NCBI GenBank assembly: GCA_009774585.1
Contig: VSOA01000145.1
Location: 1-9,314 of the forward strand
DNA: 9,314 bases
Origin: Lachnospiraceae bacterium
GTDB lineage: Bacteria > Bacillota > Clostridia > Lachnospirales > Lachnospiraceae
Direction: 5' to 3'
The position numbers and the translations under genes were made by a program. Below, in pieces: positions 1-6,398 of the stretch. Under the pieces are notes generated by a model. It had not been told where the DNA came from. It ran no database searches and saw only the letters and a list, made by a program, of their open reading frames with translations. The number at the start of each line of letters is the position of its first letter. The first letter of the stretch is position 1.

Positions 1-571
1 GCACAATAAACGGTTTGCCAAGCGTCTGCAGCTCGGTAATGGTACGCTGTTCCGCGTCAATAAAATTATCTCTCGCAAGTTCTCCGAACGACCCGTCACA
101 TGTCACAACAATTCCGATTGTAGAATGGTCTTTGATGACTTTTCTGGTACCGATTTCTGCCGCCTTGGTAAAAGGGATTTCCTCTACGGACCACGGCGTC
201 TTCACCATGCGTTCCAACTCCTCTTCCATATGTCCCGTAGCTCCGTCCACCATATATCCCACACAGTCAATCAGTCGCACATCCACATCTATATCCGTAC
301 CCAGCTTAATATGTGCCGCTTCTTTCGGAATAAATTTGGGTTCTGTCGTAGTAATCGTCTTTCCGCCTGCACTCTGAGGCATTTCATCCTGCGCACGTTC
401 TTTCTCATTCTCATCTTCCATAAAAGGAAGTACAAGAAGATTCATAAATCGCTTGATAAACGTTGATTTTCCTGTCCTGACCGGACCGACAACGCCCAGA
501 TAGATTTCTCCCCCTGTTCTAAGCTGTATATCTTTATACAGGTCATATGTACTATTCTGTAGAAAATCCAT
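1..571 (-). CDS. spoIVA: Stage IV sporulation protein A (SpoIVA), N-terminal part, cut by window edge
   Basis: The minus strand encodes the first 190 residues of SpoIVA, a protein of about 490 residues in Bacillus subtilis; the rest lies beyond the left edge. SpoIVA is the ATPase of the spore coat basement layer: it polymerises on the mother-cell side of the forespore membrane using ATP. The sequence shows RTGGEIYLGVVGPVRTGKST, with the Walker A (P-loop) at residues 29-37, then RAQDEMPQSAGGKTITTTEP around 59-78, and a Walker B-like RLIDCVGYMVDG at about 99-110. These blocks closely resemble the Bacillus protein as I know it. The ATG at 571 follows AGGAGG (579-584) by 7 bases. SpoIVA is normally made under sigma-E, and a sigma-E-like promoter lies just upstream. 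The preceding gene points the same way. Identity is near certain; only the C-terminal part is unseen. Confidence 0.96.
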   Translation of the reverse strand, partial: MDFLQNSTYDLYKDIQLRTGGEIYLGVVGPVRTGKSTFIKRFMNLLVLPFMEDENEKERAQDEMPQSAGGKTITTTEPKFIPKEAAHIKLGTDIDVDVRLIDCVGYMVDGATGHMEEELERMVKTPWSVEEIPFTKAAEIGTRKVIKDHSTIGIVVTCDGSFGELARDNFIDAEQRTITELQTLGKPFIV

Positions 572-573
572 AT

Positions 574-614
574 AAAAACCTCCTGCTTATACTGGTAAAT
601 GTATATGCAGGAGG
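574..614 (-). terminator. Intrinsic terminator-like hairpin after the lactonase gene, overlapping the spoIVA ribosome binding site
   Basis: On the minus strand CCTCCTGC (607-614) pairs perfectly with GCAGGAGG (579-586). Inside, after an A-A mismatch, TATAC pairs with GTATA around an 8-base loop. The stem is followed directly by TTTTT (574-578). This is a good rho-independent terminator shape, placed 17 bases after the lactonase stop codon. The right arm contains the AGGAGG used by spoIVA, so a read-through transcript would hide that site, while a transcript starting in the loop would not. Confidence 0.6.
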
Positions 615-628
615 AGTCCTGTCTATTC
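600..628 (-). promoter_or_regulatory. Candidate sigma-E promoter of spoIVA
   Basis: On the minus strand GAATAGA (622-628) is followed after 14 bases by CATATACA (600-607). The B. subtilis sigma-E consensus is roughly KMATATT, 12-14 bases, then CATACAMT, giving about 5/7 and 6/8 matches. Transcription would start near 592, leaving a leader of about 20 bases that still contains the AGGAGG of spoIVA. SpoIVA being a sigma-E gene in known spore formers supports the call. The -35 box lies just after the stop codon of the upstream lactonase gene. Confidence 0.5.
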
Positions 629-631
629 TAT

Positions 632-1693
632 TCAGTCTTCAATTTTATGGAAAATAATGCAATTGGGCTGATTCACCTTTATTTCCTTACCATTCATGAC
701 AAGAAGTCCGTTCTTCAAATCCACGGTAAAGAACGTCATCGTATCAGATTCATGGTTCAACGAAACGAGATGCTTGTTATCCGGAAACAGAATCGCATCC
801 TTCGGATAATCTCCGCTGATTGGCAGACACAGTATCTTCTCGAGCATTCCTGTCTTCTGATCAATCTTGTACACAATGGCGCTGTTGTCACCGGCATTCG
901 AACTCACAAGATACTTAAAGTCCTCTGAAATATTCAGCGCGCTCGCCGCAGAACCGCCGGCATGATAATCATTCAGCGTAGAAATCGTCTGAATTTTCTC
1001 GAATTCCGGATTACCGTTTACTTCCTCATAAGTGTAAACATCTATATAATTCTTCAATTCATGTACAATGTACAGAATTTTTCCATCCTTAGAAAACTTG
1101 ATATGTCTTGGTGCAGATTCCTGCTCGCTTCGTATCATATCAATCGGCTTTAACTTACCGTTCGCATGGTCTAGTCGATAAACGTTCACATGATCCAGTC
1201 CCAAATCGGCCGCGCACAGATAATGGTTATCTCTCGTCATTTTAACGCAGTTGACATGTGGTCTGAAGTTTCTCTCCGCAATACTGCCGAGTCCTTTATG
1301 GAAAATCTCATCGGTTATTTCTCCGATACCGCCGTCCTCTCTTAACCGAAGCACGGTAATCTTGCCGTCATGATATCCTCCCACAAACAGAAATTTATCC
1401 TCATAGTCCGTCGAAAGATAGCACCCTCTCATGCCGTTGATACTTCCCTGATTAACCACCTCAAGATCCCCGCTAGGCATAATCTTATAAGCCTCCACGC
1501 CAAAGTCGGTAATTGAATATAAGAATTTGCTGTTATGAGAAATCGTAATATATGAGGAGTTCGTAATCTCCACCTGATTTTTCTCCGTCATCCTGCCATG
1601 CTTCATATCCACATCATAAATTTTAATGCCATAATTATCTTCTTTGCCTACTGTATAGGTAGAAACATATGCCACATATTTACCCTGACTCAT
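632..1693 (-). CDS. Lactonase family protein, seven-bladed beta-propeller (6-phosphogluconolactonase-like)
   Basis: A 353-residue protein without signal peptide or membrane segment, so probably cytoplasmic. It resembles the Pgl/YkgB lactonase family (PF10282), whose characterised members hydrolyse 6-phosphogluconolactone in the pentose phosphate pathway; usual length is 330-350. Visible propeller blocks include YVAYVSTYTVG at the N-terminus, RPHVNCVKMT followed by YLCAADLGLDHVNVYRLD mid-protein, SAPRHIKFSKDGKILYIVHELKNYIDVY, and YPKDAILFPDNKHLVSLNHESD near the end. I place the start at the ATG at 1693, because the family usually begins there and GGGAAAGG (1706-1713) precedes it, at a rather long spacing of 12. 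An in-frame ATG at 1729 would add 12 basic residues but has no clear ribosome binding site. Many family members in Clostridia have no tested substrate, so the reaction is inferred; the fold is well supported. Confidence 0.85.
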   Translation of the reverse strand: MSQGKYVAYVSTYTVGKEDNYGIKIYDVDMKHGRMTEKNQVEITNSSYITISHNSKFLYSITDFGVEAYKIMPSGDLEVVNQGSINGMRGCYLSTDYEDKFLFVGGYHDGKITVLRLREDGGIGEITDEIFHKGLGSIAERNFRPHVNCVKMTRDNHYLCAADLGLDHVNVYRLDHANGKLKPIDMIRSEQESAPRHIKFSKDGKILYIVHELKNYIDVYTYEEVNGNPEFEKIQTISTLNDYHAGGSAASALNISEDFKYLVSSNAGDNSAIVYKIDQKTGMLEKILCLPISGDYPKDAILFPDNKHLVSLNHESDTMTFFTVDLKNGLLVMNGKEIKVNQPNCIIFHKIED

Positions 1694-1731
1694 ATTAAAA
1701 CCATACCTTTCCCGAGTTTTACGCTTCATAA

Positions 1732-1754
1732 ATGACTTGTCGCAGACATGTCAT
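1732..1754. promoter_or_regulatory. Near-perfect inverted repeat in the lactonase leader, possible operator
   Basis: ATGACTTGTC (1732-1741) and GACATGTCAT (1745-1754) are inverted repeats matching at 9 of 10 positions around GCA. The site lies about 13-35 bases downstream of the predicted lactonase transcription start, a position where a bound repressor would block elongation. It could instead fold as an RNA hairpin; there is no following T-run, so a terminator is unlikely. No regulator is assigned. Confidence 0.4.
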
Positions 1755-1773
1755 AATATATTAAACTAGCGTA

Positions 1774-1802
1774 ATTTTATCACAAATCAGAGGCTTTGTT
1801 AA
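1774..1802 (-). promoter_or_regulatory. Sigma-A-type promoter of the lactonase gene
   Basis: On the minus strand TTAACA (1797-1802) and TAAAAT (1774-1779) are separated by 17 bases, five of six consensus matches in each box. Transcription would start near 1767, giving a leader of about 75 bases before the ATG at 1693. The leader contains the dyad at 1732-1754. The promoter points away from that of the HTH-cupin regulator. Confidence 0.55.
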
Positions 1803-1841
1803 TTGTTTTCACAAAAAATGCTTTTATTTTTCAAAATATCA

Positions 1842-1869
1842 TTGACATGGCATTTCTTTCTTGTATAAT
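1842..1869 (+). promoter_or_regulatory. Consensus sigma-A promoter of the regulator-potABCD unit
   Basis: TTGACA (1842-1847) and TATAAT (1864-1869) are both perfect consensus hexamers, 16 bases apart. The expected start is near 1876, some 90 bases before the regulator start codon. No equally good promoter was seen in the gap between the regulator and potA, so this one probably serves all five genes. A consensus promoter would be strong unless repressed, which fits the dyads immediately downstream. Confidence 0.75.
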
Positions 1870-1883
1870 TGGATTCAACGCTT

Positions 1884-1910
1884 GTTTAGTTTTAGTAAAC
1901 TTTGAGTTTA
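1884..1910. promoter_or_regulatory. Overlapping inverted repeats just downstream of the regulator promoter, candidate operator
   Basis: Three copies of one half-site alternate in direction: GTTTA (1884-1888), TAAAC (1896-1900) and GTTTA (1906-1910). The last two belong to a longer perfect dyad, TAAACT-TTG-AGTTTA (1896-1910). The array begins about 8 bases after the predicted transcription start of the HTH-cupin gene, where binding would block transcription. Autoregulation by that protein is the simplest reading but is inferred. The region is AT-rich, so some of the symmetry could be chance. Confidence 0.42.
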
Positions 1911-1965
1911 TTATAACTGAGTATATTTTAAAGCAGACAACATGGAAAGAGAGACCGTATTTACT

Positions 1966-2526
1966 ATGGACAACAATGCAAGCCGGGTAGAAATCGGCAA
2001 TAAAATCAAAGAGCTGCGTAATCAAAAAGGACTGACGCAGGAAGAACTGGCGGACCGCTGTGAATTGTCCAAAGGTTTTATCAGCCAGTTGGAAAATGAT
2101 GTGACTTCTCCTTCCATTGCAACTTTAGTCGATATCTTGCAATGTCTTGGTACTAATCTAAAAGAATTTTTTAATGATGCGGACGACGAACAAATTGTCT
2201 TTACCGAAGCAGACTTTTTTGAAAAGACAGATACGGAACTGCACAATAAAATTGAATGGATTATTCCGAACGCTCAGAAAAACATGATGGAGCCTATCCG
2301 CGTGACATTAGAACCTAACGGTTCCACTTATCCCGACCAGCCGCACGACGGCGAGGAATTCGGTTATGTGCTTTCCGGCTCCGTGACTGTCATAATAGGC
2401 AAGCGAAGCATCAAAGCAAAAAAGGGCGATACCTTCTACTATACGCCCCACTCGGAACATTATATCAAAGCAAACGGCAAAACCGGCGCGGTGTTCTTAT
2501 GGATCAGTACGCCGCCGAATTTCTAG
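1966..2526 (+). CDS. XRE-family transcriptional regulator with C-terminal cupin sensor domain
   Basis: A 186-residue cytoplasmic DNA-binding protein in two parts. Residues about 10-66 form a HTH_3/XRE helix-turn-helix (IGNKIKELRNQKGLTQEELA, then SKGFISQLENDVTSPSIATL). Residues about 110-180 form a small cupin barrel (PHDGEEFGYVLSGSVTVIIG, KKGDTFYYTPHSEHYIKA). This architecture is shared with PuuR-like and other regulators that sense a small ligand through the cupin. It directly precedes potABCD on the same strand, so control of polyamine uptake and of itself is a reasonable inference; a repressor is more likely than an activator, because its promoter is consensus and the dyads lie downstream of it. 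I chose the ATG at 1966, preceded by GGAAAGAGAG (1945-1954); an in-frame ATG at 1942 would add eight residues but has no visible ribosome binding site. Confidence 0.88.
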   Translation: MDNNASRVEIGNKIKELRNQKGLTQEELADRCELSKGFISQLENDVTSPSIATLVDILQCLGTNLKEFFNDADDEQIVFTEADFFEKTDTELHNKIEWIIPNAQKNMMEPIRVTLEPNGSTYPDQPHDGEEFGYVLSGSVTVIIGKRSIKAKKGDTFYYTPHSEHYIKANGKTGAVFLWISTPPNF

Positions 2527-2571
2527 TCGTACGAATATTTGCTTATTATATTACTTTCGGAGGAATTACCT

Positions 2572-3645
2572 ATGTCAAAAGAATTGATTCACCTTAATAA
2601 TATTTCCAAATCCTTTGACGGCCAGATGGTACTTGATGAACTTAACTTAACCATACATGAAAATGAATTTGTAACATTGCTGGGTCCGAGCGGATGCGGT
2701 AAGACTACCACTCTGCGAATCTTGGGCGGCTTTACTACTCCCGATACCGGAACCGTTATTTTTGACGGCAAAGACATCACAAATGTTCCCCCTAATAAAA
2801 GACCGCTTAACACGGTTTTTCAGAAGTACGCTCTTTTTACTCACATGACGATTGCCGAAAATATTGCTTTCGGTCTGAAAATTAAAAAGAAAAGCAGGCA
2901 ATACATAGATGACAAGATTCGTTACGCATTAAAACTGGTAAATCTGGACGGATATGAGAACCGTATGCCCGATTCCTTAAGCGGCGGCCAGCAGCAACGT
3001 ATTGCTATCGCCCGCGCCATCGTCAACGAACCGAAACTTCTGCTGTTAGATGAACCATTGGGCGCTCTTGACCTGAAACTTCGTCAGGAAATGCAGTATG
3101 AACTTATCCGCATGAAAAACGAGCTCGGTATCACCTTCGTCTACGTGACACATGATCAAGAGGAAGCTCTTACCATGTCCGACACTATTGTTGTCATGAA
3201 CCAAGGATATATCCAGCAGATCGGTTCTCCGGAATCCATCTACAACGAACCTGAAAACGCCTTTGTTGCAGACTTTATTGGTGACAGTAATATCATTCCT
3301 GCAATCATGATCGAAGATAAGCTCGTCAGTATTTTAGGCACTCGTTTCGCATGCGTGGACACTGGCTTCGGACACAATAAACCCGTTGATGTTGTAATAC
3401 GTCCGGAAGATGTAGAACTTACCTCCCCGACAGACGGCATCCTGCAAGGTGTTGTAACACACTTAATTTTCAAGGGCGTCCACTATGAGATGGAAGTCAT
3501 GGCCGGGGGATTTGAATGGCTCGTCCATTCCACCGTGATGCATCCCATAGGTCAGGAAGTCGGCATTAAAGTTGACCCCTTTAATATCCAGATTATGAAC
3601 AAACCCGAATCTGAAGATGAGGAGGCTGTAGCAATTGACATCTAA
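2572..3645 (+). CDS. potA: Spermidine/putrescine ABC transporter ATP-binding protein PotA
   Basis: A 357-residue ATPase subunit that would power polyamine import from the inner face of the membrane. All nucleotide-binding motifs are intact: Walker A GPSGCGKT (38-45), Q-loop with Gln84 in VFQKYALF, signature LSGGQQQR (136-143), Walker B LLLLDEP with D-loop GALD (156-167), and switch His194 in VTHDQEEA. The C-terminal 120 or so residues form the TOBE-type regulatory region typical of PotA/MalK-like ATPases (FIGDSNIIPA, then VVIRPEDVEL). The E. coli protein has 378 residues. GGAGGA (2559-2564), 7 bases before the ATG at 2572, fixes the start; the frame is open further upstream but without a suitable site. 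Only 45 bases separate it from the regulator, and its 3' end overlaps potB. The ATPase class is certain; polyamine specificity rests on the whole operon. Confidence 0.95.
   Translation: MSKELIHLNNISKSFDGQMVLDELNLTIHENEFVTLLGPSGCGKTTTLRILGGFTTPDTGTVIFDGKDITNVPPNKRPLNTVFQKYALFTHMTIAENIAFGLKIKKKSRQYIDDKIRYALKLVNLDGYENRMPDSLSGGQQQRIAIARAIVNEPKLLLLDEPLGALDLKLRQEMQYELIRMKNELGITFVYVTHDQEEALTMSDTIVVMNQGYIQQIGSPESIYNEPENAFVADFIGDSNIIPAIMIEDKLVSILGTRFACVDTGFGHNKPVDVVIRPEDVELTSPTDGILQGVVTHLIFKGVHYEMEVMAGGFEWLVHSTVMHPIGQEVGIKVDPFNIQIMNKPESEDEEAVAIDI
3619..3625 (+). promoter_or_regulatory. Ribosome binding site fixing the TTG start of potB
   Basis: GAGGAGG lies inside the end of potA, 9 bases before TTG at 3635. 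The first in-frame ATG of potB is far inside the first membrane segment, so this strong site and the TTG together decide the start. Termination of potA at 3643-3645, eight bases past the TTG, suggests translational coupling. Confidence 0.75.
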
Positions 3646-4453
3646 AAGTAAATGGCTGTCTGCACCTTACGTTCTGTGGTCAATCGTTTTTATTATCATT
3701 CCACTCGGCATGATTGTGTATTACGGGCTGACCGATAAGACCGGTGCATTCACTTTAGAAAATATTATCGCAATCACGACTGCCGGACACGCTAAAGCTC
3801 TGCGCCTTTCCGTCCTGCTCTCCTTAATCAGCACGCTGGTTTGTTTTTTGCTTGCCTACCCTCTGGCAATGATTCTGGCAAACACGAAAACAAGCAAGCA
3901 TCACTTTATCATTCTTATTTTTATTCTGCCGATGTGGATGAACTTCTTACTCCGCACGCTTGCATGGCAGACCCTGCTTGAGAAAAACGGTGTGATCAAC
4001 AGTGTGCTTACTTTCCTGAATCTGCCGAATCTGAAAATTATCAATACCCCAGCCGCCATTGTGCTTGGCATGGTATATAATTTTCTACCGTTTATGATTC
4101 TGCCTTTATATAATGTTCTTTCTAAAATTGACACAAATATTATCAACGCCGCCCACGACCTTGGCGCCGGTTCCGTGTATACTTTTATCCGTATCATCCT
4201 GCCGCTCTCCGTACCGGGCATCATCAGCGGCATCACAATGGTATTTGTCCCTGCGCTCACTACCTTTGTCATCAGTGCGCTTCTGGGCGGAAGCAAACTT
4301 CTACTGATCGGAGACGTGATTGAACAAGAATTTACACGGACGTCTAACTGGCATCTCGGAAGCGGTCTGTCTATCGTGTTAATGATCTTTATTGTCATCA
4401 ATATGGTCGCTTCGGCTATTTTTGACAAAGACGGGGAGGGCTCCATGTTATGA
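3635..4453 (+). CDS. potB: Spermidine/putrescine ABC transporter permease PotB
   Basis: A 272-residue integral membrane protein with about six hydrophobic segments, the first at roughly residues 9-29 (LWSIVFIIIPLGMIVYYGL). It would form half of the polyamine channel. The MNFLLRTLAW block around residues 104-113 and the EAA-type loop around 169-199 (NAAHDLGAGSVYTFIRIILP) are typical of PotB/PotH permeases; the conserved Gly of the loop contacts the ATPase. Length fits the family (about 260-290). It starts with TTG at 3635, overlapping potA by 11 bases, and ends in a 4-base ATGA overlap with potC, so the three are almost certainly translated as a coupled set. The order potA-potB-potC-potD is the same as in E. 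coli and many Firmicutes. Confidence 0.94.
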   Translation: MTSKSKWLSAPYVLWSIVFIIIPLGMIVYYGLTDKTGAFTLENIIAITTAGHAKALRLSVLLSLISTLVCFLLAYPLAMILANTKTSKHHFIILIFILPMWMNFLLRTLAWQTLLEKNGVINSVLTFLNLPNLKIINTPAAIVLGMVYNFLPFMILPLYNVLSKIDTNIINAAHDLGAGSVYTFIRIILPLSVPGIISGITMVFVPALTTFVISALLGGSKLLLIGDVIEQEFTRTSNWHLGSGLSIVLMIFIVINMVASAIFDKDGEGSML

Positions 4454-5217
4454 AAACCGCCGCAAGGAAAATTTATATTGCTTTGATTGTTCTCTTTTTG
4501 TATGCCCCTATCGGTACGCTTATGGTATTATCCTTTAATGCCAGCAAAACAAGAGCTAAATGGGGTGGATTTACTTTCAAATGGTACATAGATTTGTTTC
4601 ATAATGAGGAGATTCTGGGTGCGTTGCTCAATACAATGCTGATCGCCTTTCTCTCCGCTCTCGCCGCAACAATCATTGGAACGATTGCCTCAATTGCCAT
4701 GAGCGGTATGAAGCGCCGTACCAAATCCGTTATGATGGGAATCACAAATATTCCTATGTTAAATGCCGAAATCGTCACCGGTATTTCTCTTATGCTGCTT
4801 TATATCAGCTTAGGCATCAAATTCGGAATCGGTACGATACTTCTGTCGCACATAACGTTTAATATCCCTTATGTGATCTTAAGCGTTATGCCGCGGATGA
4901 AACAGTTAAATCTAAGCACCTTTGAGGCGGCGCTTGATTTGGGAGCCTCAAATACGACCGCTTTTTTCAAGGTTGTGCTGCCCGACCTGCTTCCCGGTAT
5001 ACTGTCCGGATTCCTCATGGCATTTACAATGTCCTTGGATGACTTTATCATCACACATTTCACCAAAGGCGTCGGCATAGATACACTCTCCACGAAGATT
5101 TATACCGAAGTCAAAAAAGGCATCAAGCCGGAAATGTACGCGCTTTCAACGCTGATCTTTGTGACGGTTCTGATACTGCTTGTGTTAGTTAACCGCTCAC
5201 CGGAGAGAAAAAGATAA
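4450..5217 (+). CDS. potC: Spermidine/putrescine ABC transporter permease PotC
   Basis: A 255-residue membrane protein forming the second half of the transport channel. The N-terminal segment (IYIALIVLFLYAPIGTLMVLSFNAS) and the block KWGGFTFKWYIDLF are typical of PotC/PotI. The EAA loop runs from about residue 158 to 186 (FEAALDLGASNTTAFFKVVLP), followed by the MSLDDFIITHF segment that marks PotC-type permeases. About six membrane segments are visible, the last at LSTLIFVTVLILLVLV before a short basic tail. The ATG at 4450 overlaps the potB stop (ATGA) and follows GGGGAGGG (4433-4440) by 9 bases. A 27-base gap leads to potD. Subunit identity is firm from motifs and position. Confidence 0.94.
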   Translation: MKTAARKIYIALIVLFLYAPIGTLMVLSFNASKTRAKWGGFTFKWYIDLFHNEEILGALLNTMLIAFLSALAATIIGTIASIAMSGMKRRTKSVMMGITNIPMLNAEIVTGISLMLLYISLGIKFGIGTILLSHITFNIPYVILSVMPRMKQLNLSTFEAALDLGASNTTAFFKVVLPDLLPGILSGFLMAFTMSLDDFIITHFTKGVGIDTLSTKIYTEVKKGIKPEMYALSTLIFVTVLILLVLVNRSPERKR

Positions 5218-5244
5218 TTCCATCTTAAGAAAGGTTTTTCCGAT

Positions 5245-6312
5245 ATGAAAAAAAGAACGTTATGTTTTATCTATATATTAGTTTTTGTCCTGACATTCGC
5301 GCTGACCGGCTGCGGTGCTTCCGCTAAAGGCGTAAACGGTCAGGTTATCGTATATAACTGGGGAGAATATATTGACCCTGAAGCGCTCGATATGTTTGAA
5401 GAGGAAACCGGAATCAAAGTTGTTTATGACGAGTATGAAACCAACGAGAGTATGTACCCTAAAGTAGAGTCCGGTGCGGTTGCCTATGATATTGCGTGTC
5501 CCTCTGACTACATGATCAGCCGGATGATTCAGAATGGTATGCTTGCCGAAATTAATTACGATAATATTCCAAACGCCAAGACAAATATTGGAACACAATA
5601 CTACGAACAATCCAAAGAATTTGACCCTGAAAATAAATATTCCGTACCGTACTGCTGGGGAACCGTCGGAATCCTATATAATAAGACAATGGTCGATGAG
5701 CCGATCACAAAATGGTCGCAGTTGTGGGATGAAAAATATGCTGACAATATTCTCATGCAGGACTCCGTACGCGACGCTTTCATGGTAGCCGAAAAATTAA
5801 ACGGATTTTCTATGAATACATTGGATGCGGACGAACTCCGCATCGCCATGGATTCCCTTATCGACCAAAAACCTCTGGTTCAGGCTTATGTCATCGATCA
5901 AGTGCGTGATAAAATGATCGGAGAAGAAGCCGCCATCGGCGTCATCTATTCCGGCGAAGCAATTTACACGCAGCAGGAAAATCCGAATCTGGTCTACGTC
6001 ATACCCGAAGAAGGTACAAACGTATGGATTGATTCATGGGTAATCTTAAAGAATGCGCCTAACAAAGAAAATGCCGAGAAATTCATTGATTTTATGTGCC
6101 GCAGTGATATTGCCCTCATGAACTTTGAATATATCACCTACTCCACTCCCAATACGGCAGCCAGAGAACTGATTGAAGACGATGCTATCCGCAATTCCGA
6201 AATTGCTTTTCCGGATTTGTCCAAATATGATAATCTGGAAACTTTCGTGTATCTTGGCGAAGATGGAGACGCGCTGTATAATGAGTTGTGGAAGGAAGTG
6301 AAGGCGTACTGA
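5245..6312 (+). CDS. potD: Spermidine/putrescine-binding lipoprotein PotD
   Basis: A 355-residue solute receptor. The signal peptide ends in the lipobox LTGC, so mature PotD would be lipid-anchored at Cys23 on the outer face of the membrane, as usual in Gram-positive bacteria. The body starts with VIVYNWGEYIDPEALDMFEE and continues YETNESMYPKVESG and YDIACPSDYMI, the standard PotD/PotF pattern. Trp39 and Glu41 match the first ligand-contact block, and Trp261/Asp263 (VWIDSW) match the Trp255/Asp257 pair that holds the polyamine in E. coli PotD. By my hand alignment the third aromatic contact (Trp229 in E. coli) is Tyr235 here, so affinity or preference could differ. The ATG follows AAGAAAGG. 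The last codons and the stop lie in the terminator hairpin. Putrescine versus spermidine cannot be decided. Confidence 0.95.
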   Translation: MKKRTLCFIYILVFVLTFALTGCGASAKGVNGQVIVYNWGEYIDPEALDMFEEETGIKVVYDEYETNESMYPKVESGAVAYDIACPSDYMISRMIQNGMLAEINYDNIPNAKTNIGTQYYEQSKEFDPENKYSVPYCWGTVGILYNKTMVDEPITKWSQLWDEKYADNILMQDSVRDAFMVAEKLNGFSMNTLDADELRIAMDSLIDQKPLVQAYVIDQVRDKMIGEEAAIGVIYSGEAIYTQQENPNLVYVIPEEGTNVWIDSWVILKNAPNKENAEKFIDFMCRSDIALMNFEYITYSTPNTAARELIEDDAIRNSEIAFPDLSKYDNLETFVYLGEDGDALYNELWKEVKAY

Positions 6313-6324
6313 AATCAGTACGCC
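6303..6324. terminator. Perfect hairpin ending the pot operon, possibly bidirectional
   Basis: GGCGTACTGA (6303-6312) pairs perfectly with TCAGTACGCC (6315-6324) around AA; the innermost pairs probably open to a four-base loop. The left arm is the last three codons of potD including its TGA stop. The following bases AGATTTGATAATTCTTT are T-rich but interrupted. On the other strand the hairpin is followed by TTCACTTCCTTCC, so it could also stop the convergent lipoprotein gene. The hairpin is strong; efficiency with imperfect T-runs is uncertain. Confidence 0.6.
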
Positions 6325-6398
6325 AGATTTGATAATTCTTTAAACGGTTGACGTTATCGTCCATTCCAAGAAACCTTCTCTTTACTTGTCCACACATC

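Noticed and set aside
15..466. Plus-strand open frames opposite the left-edge gene
   Set aside because: They are antisense to the SpoIVA frame, have no family resemblance and no ribosome binding site.
599..928. Plus-strand open frame starting in the spoIVA-lactonase gap
   Set aside because: It runs antisense through the lactonase gene, and its start lies in the terminator hairpin; the protein shows no recognisable pattern.
1796..2025. Short open frames on both strands in the divergent intergenic region
   Set aside because: They lie over the promoters and operator-like repeats, lack ribosome binding sites and look like chance frames in AT-rich DNA.
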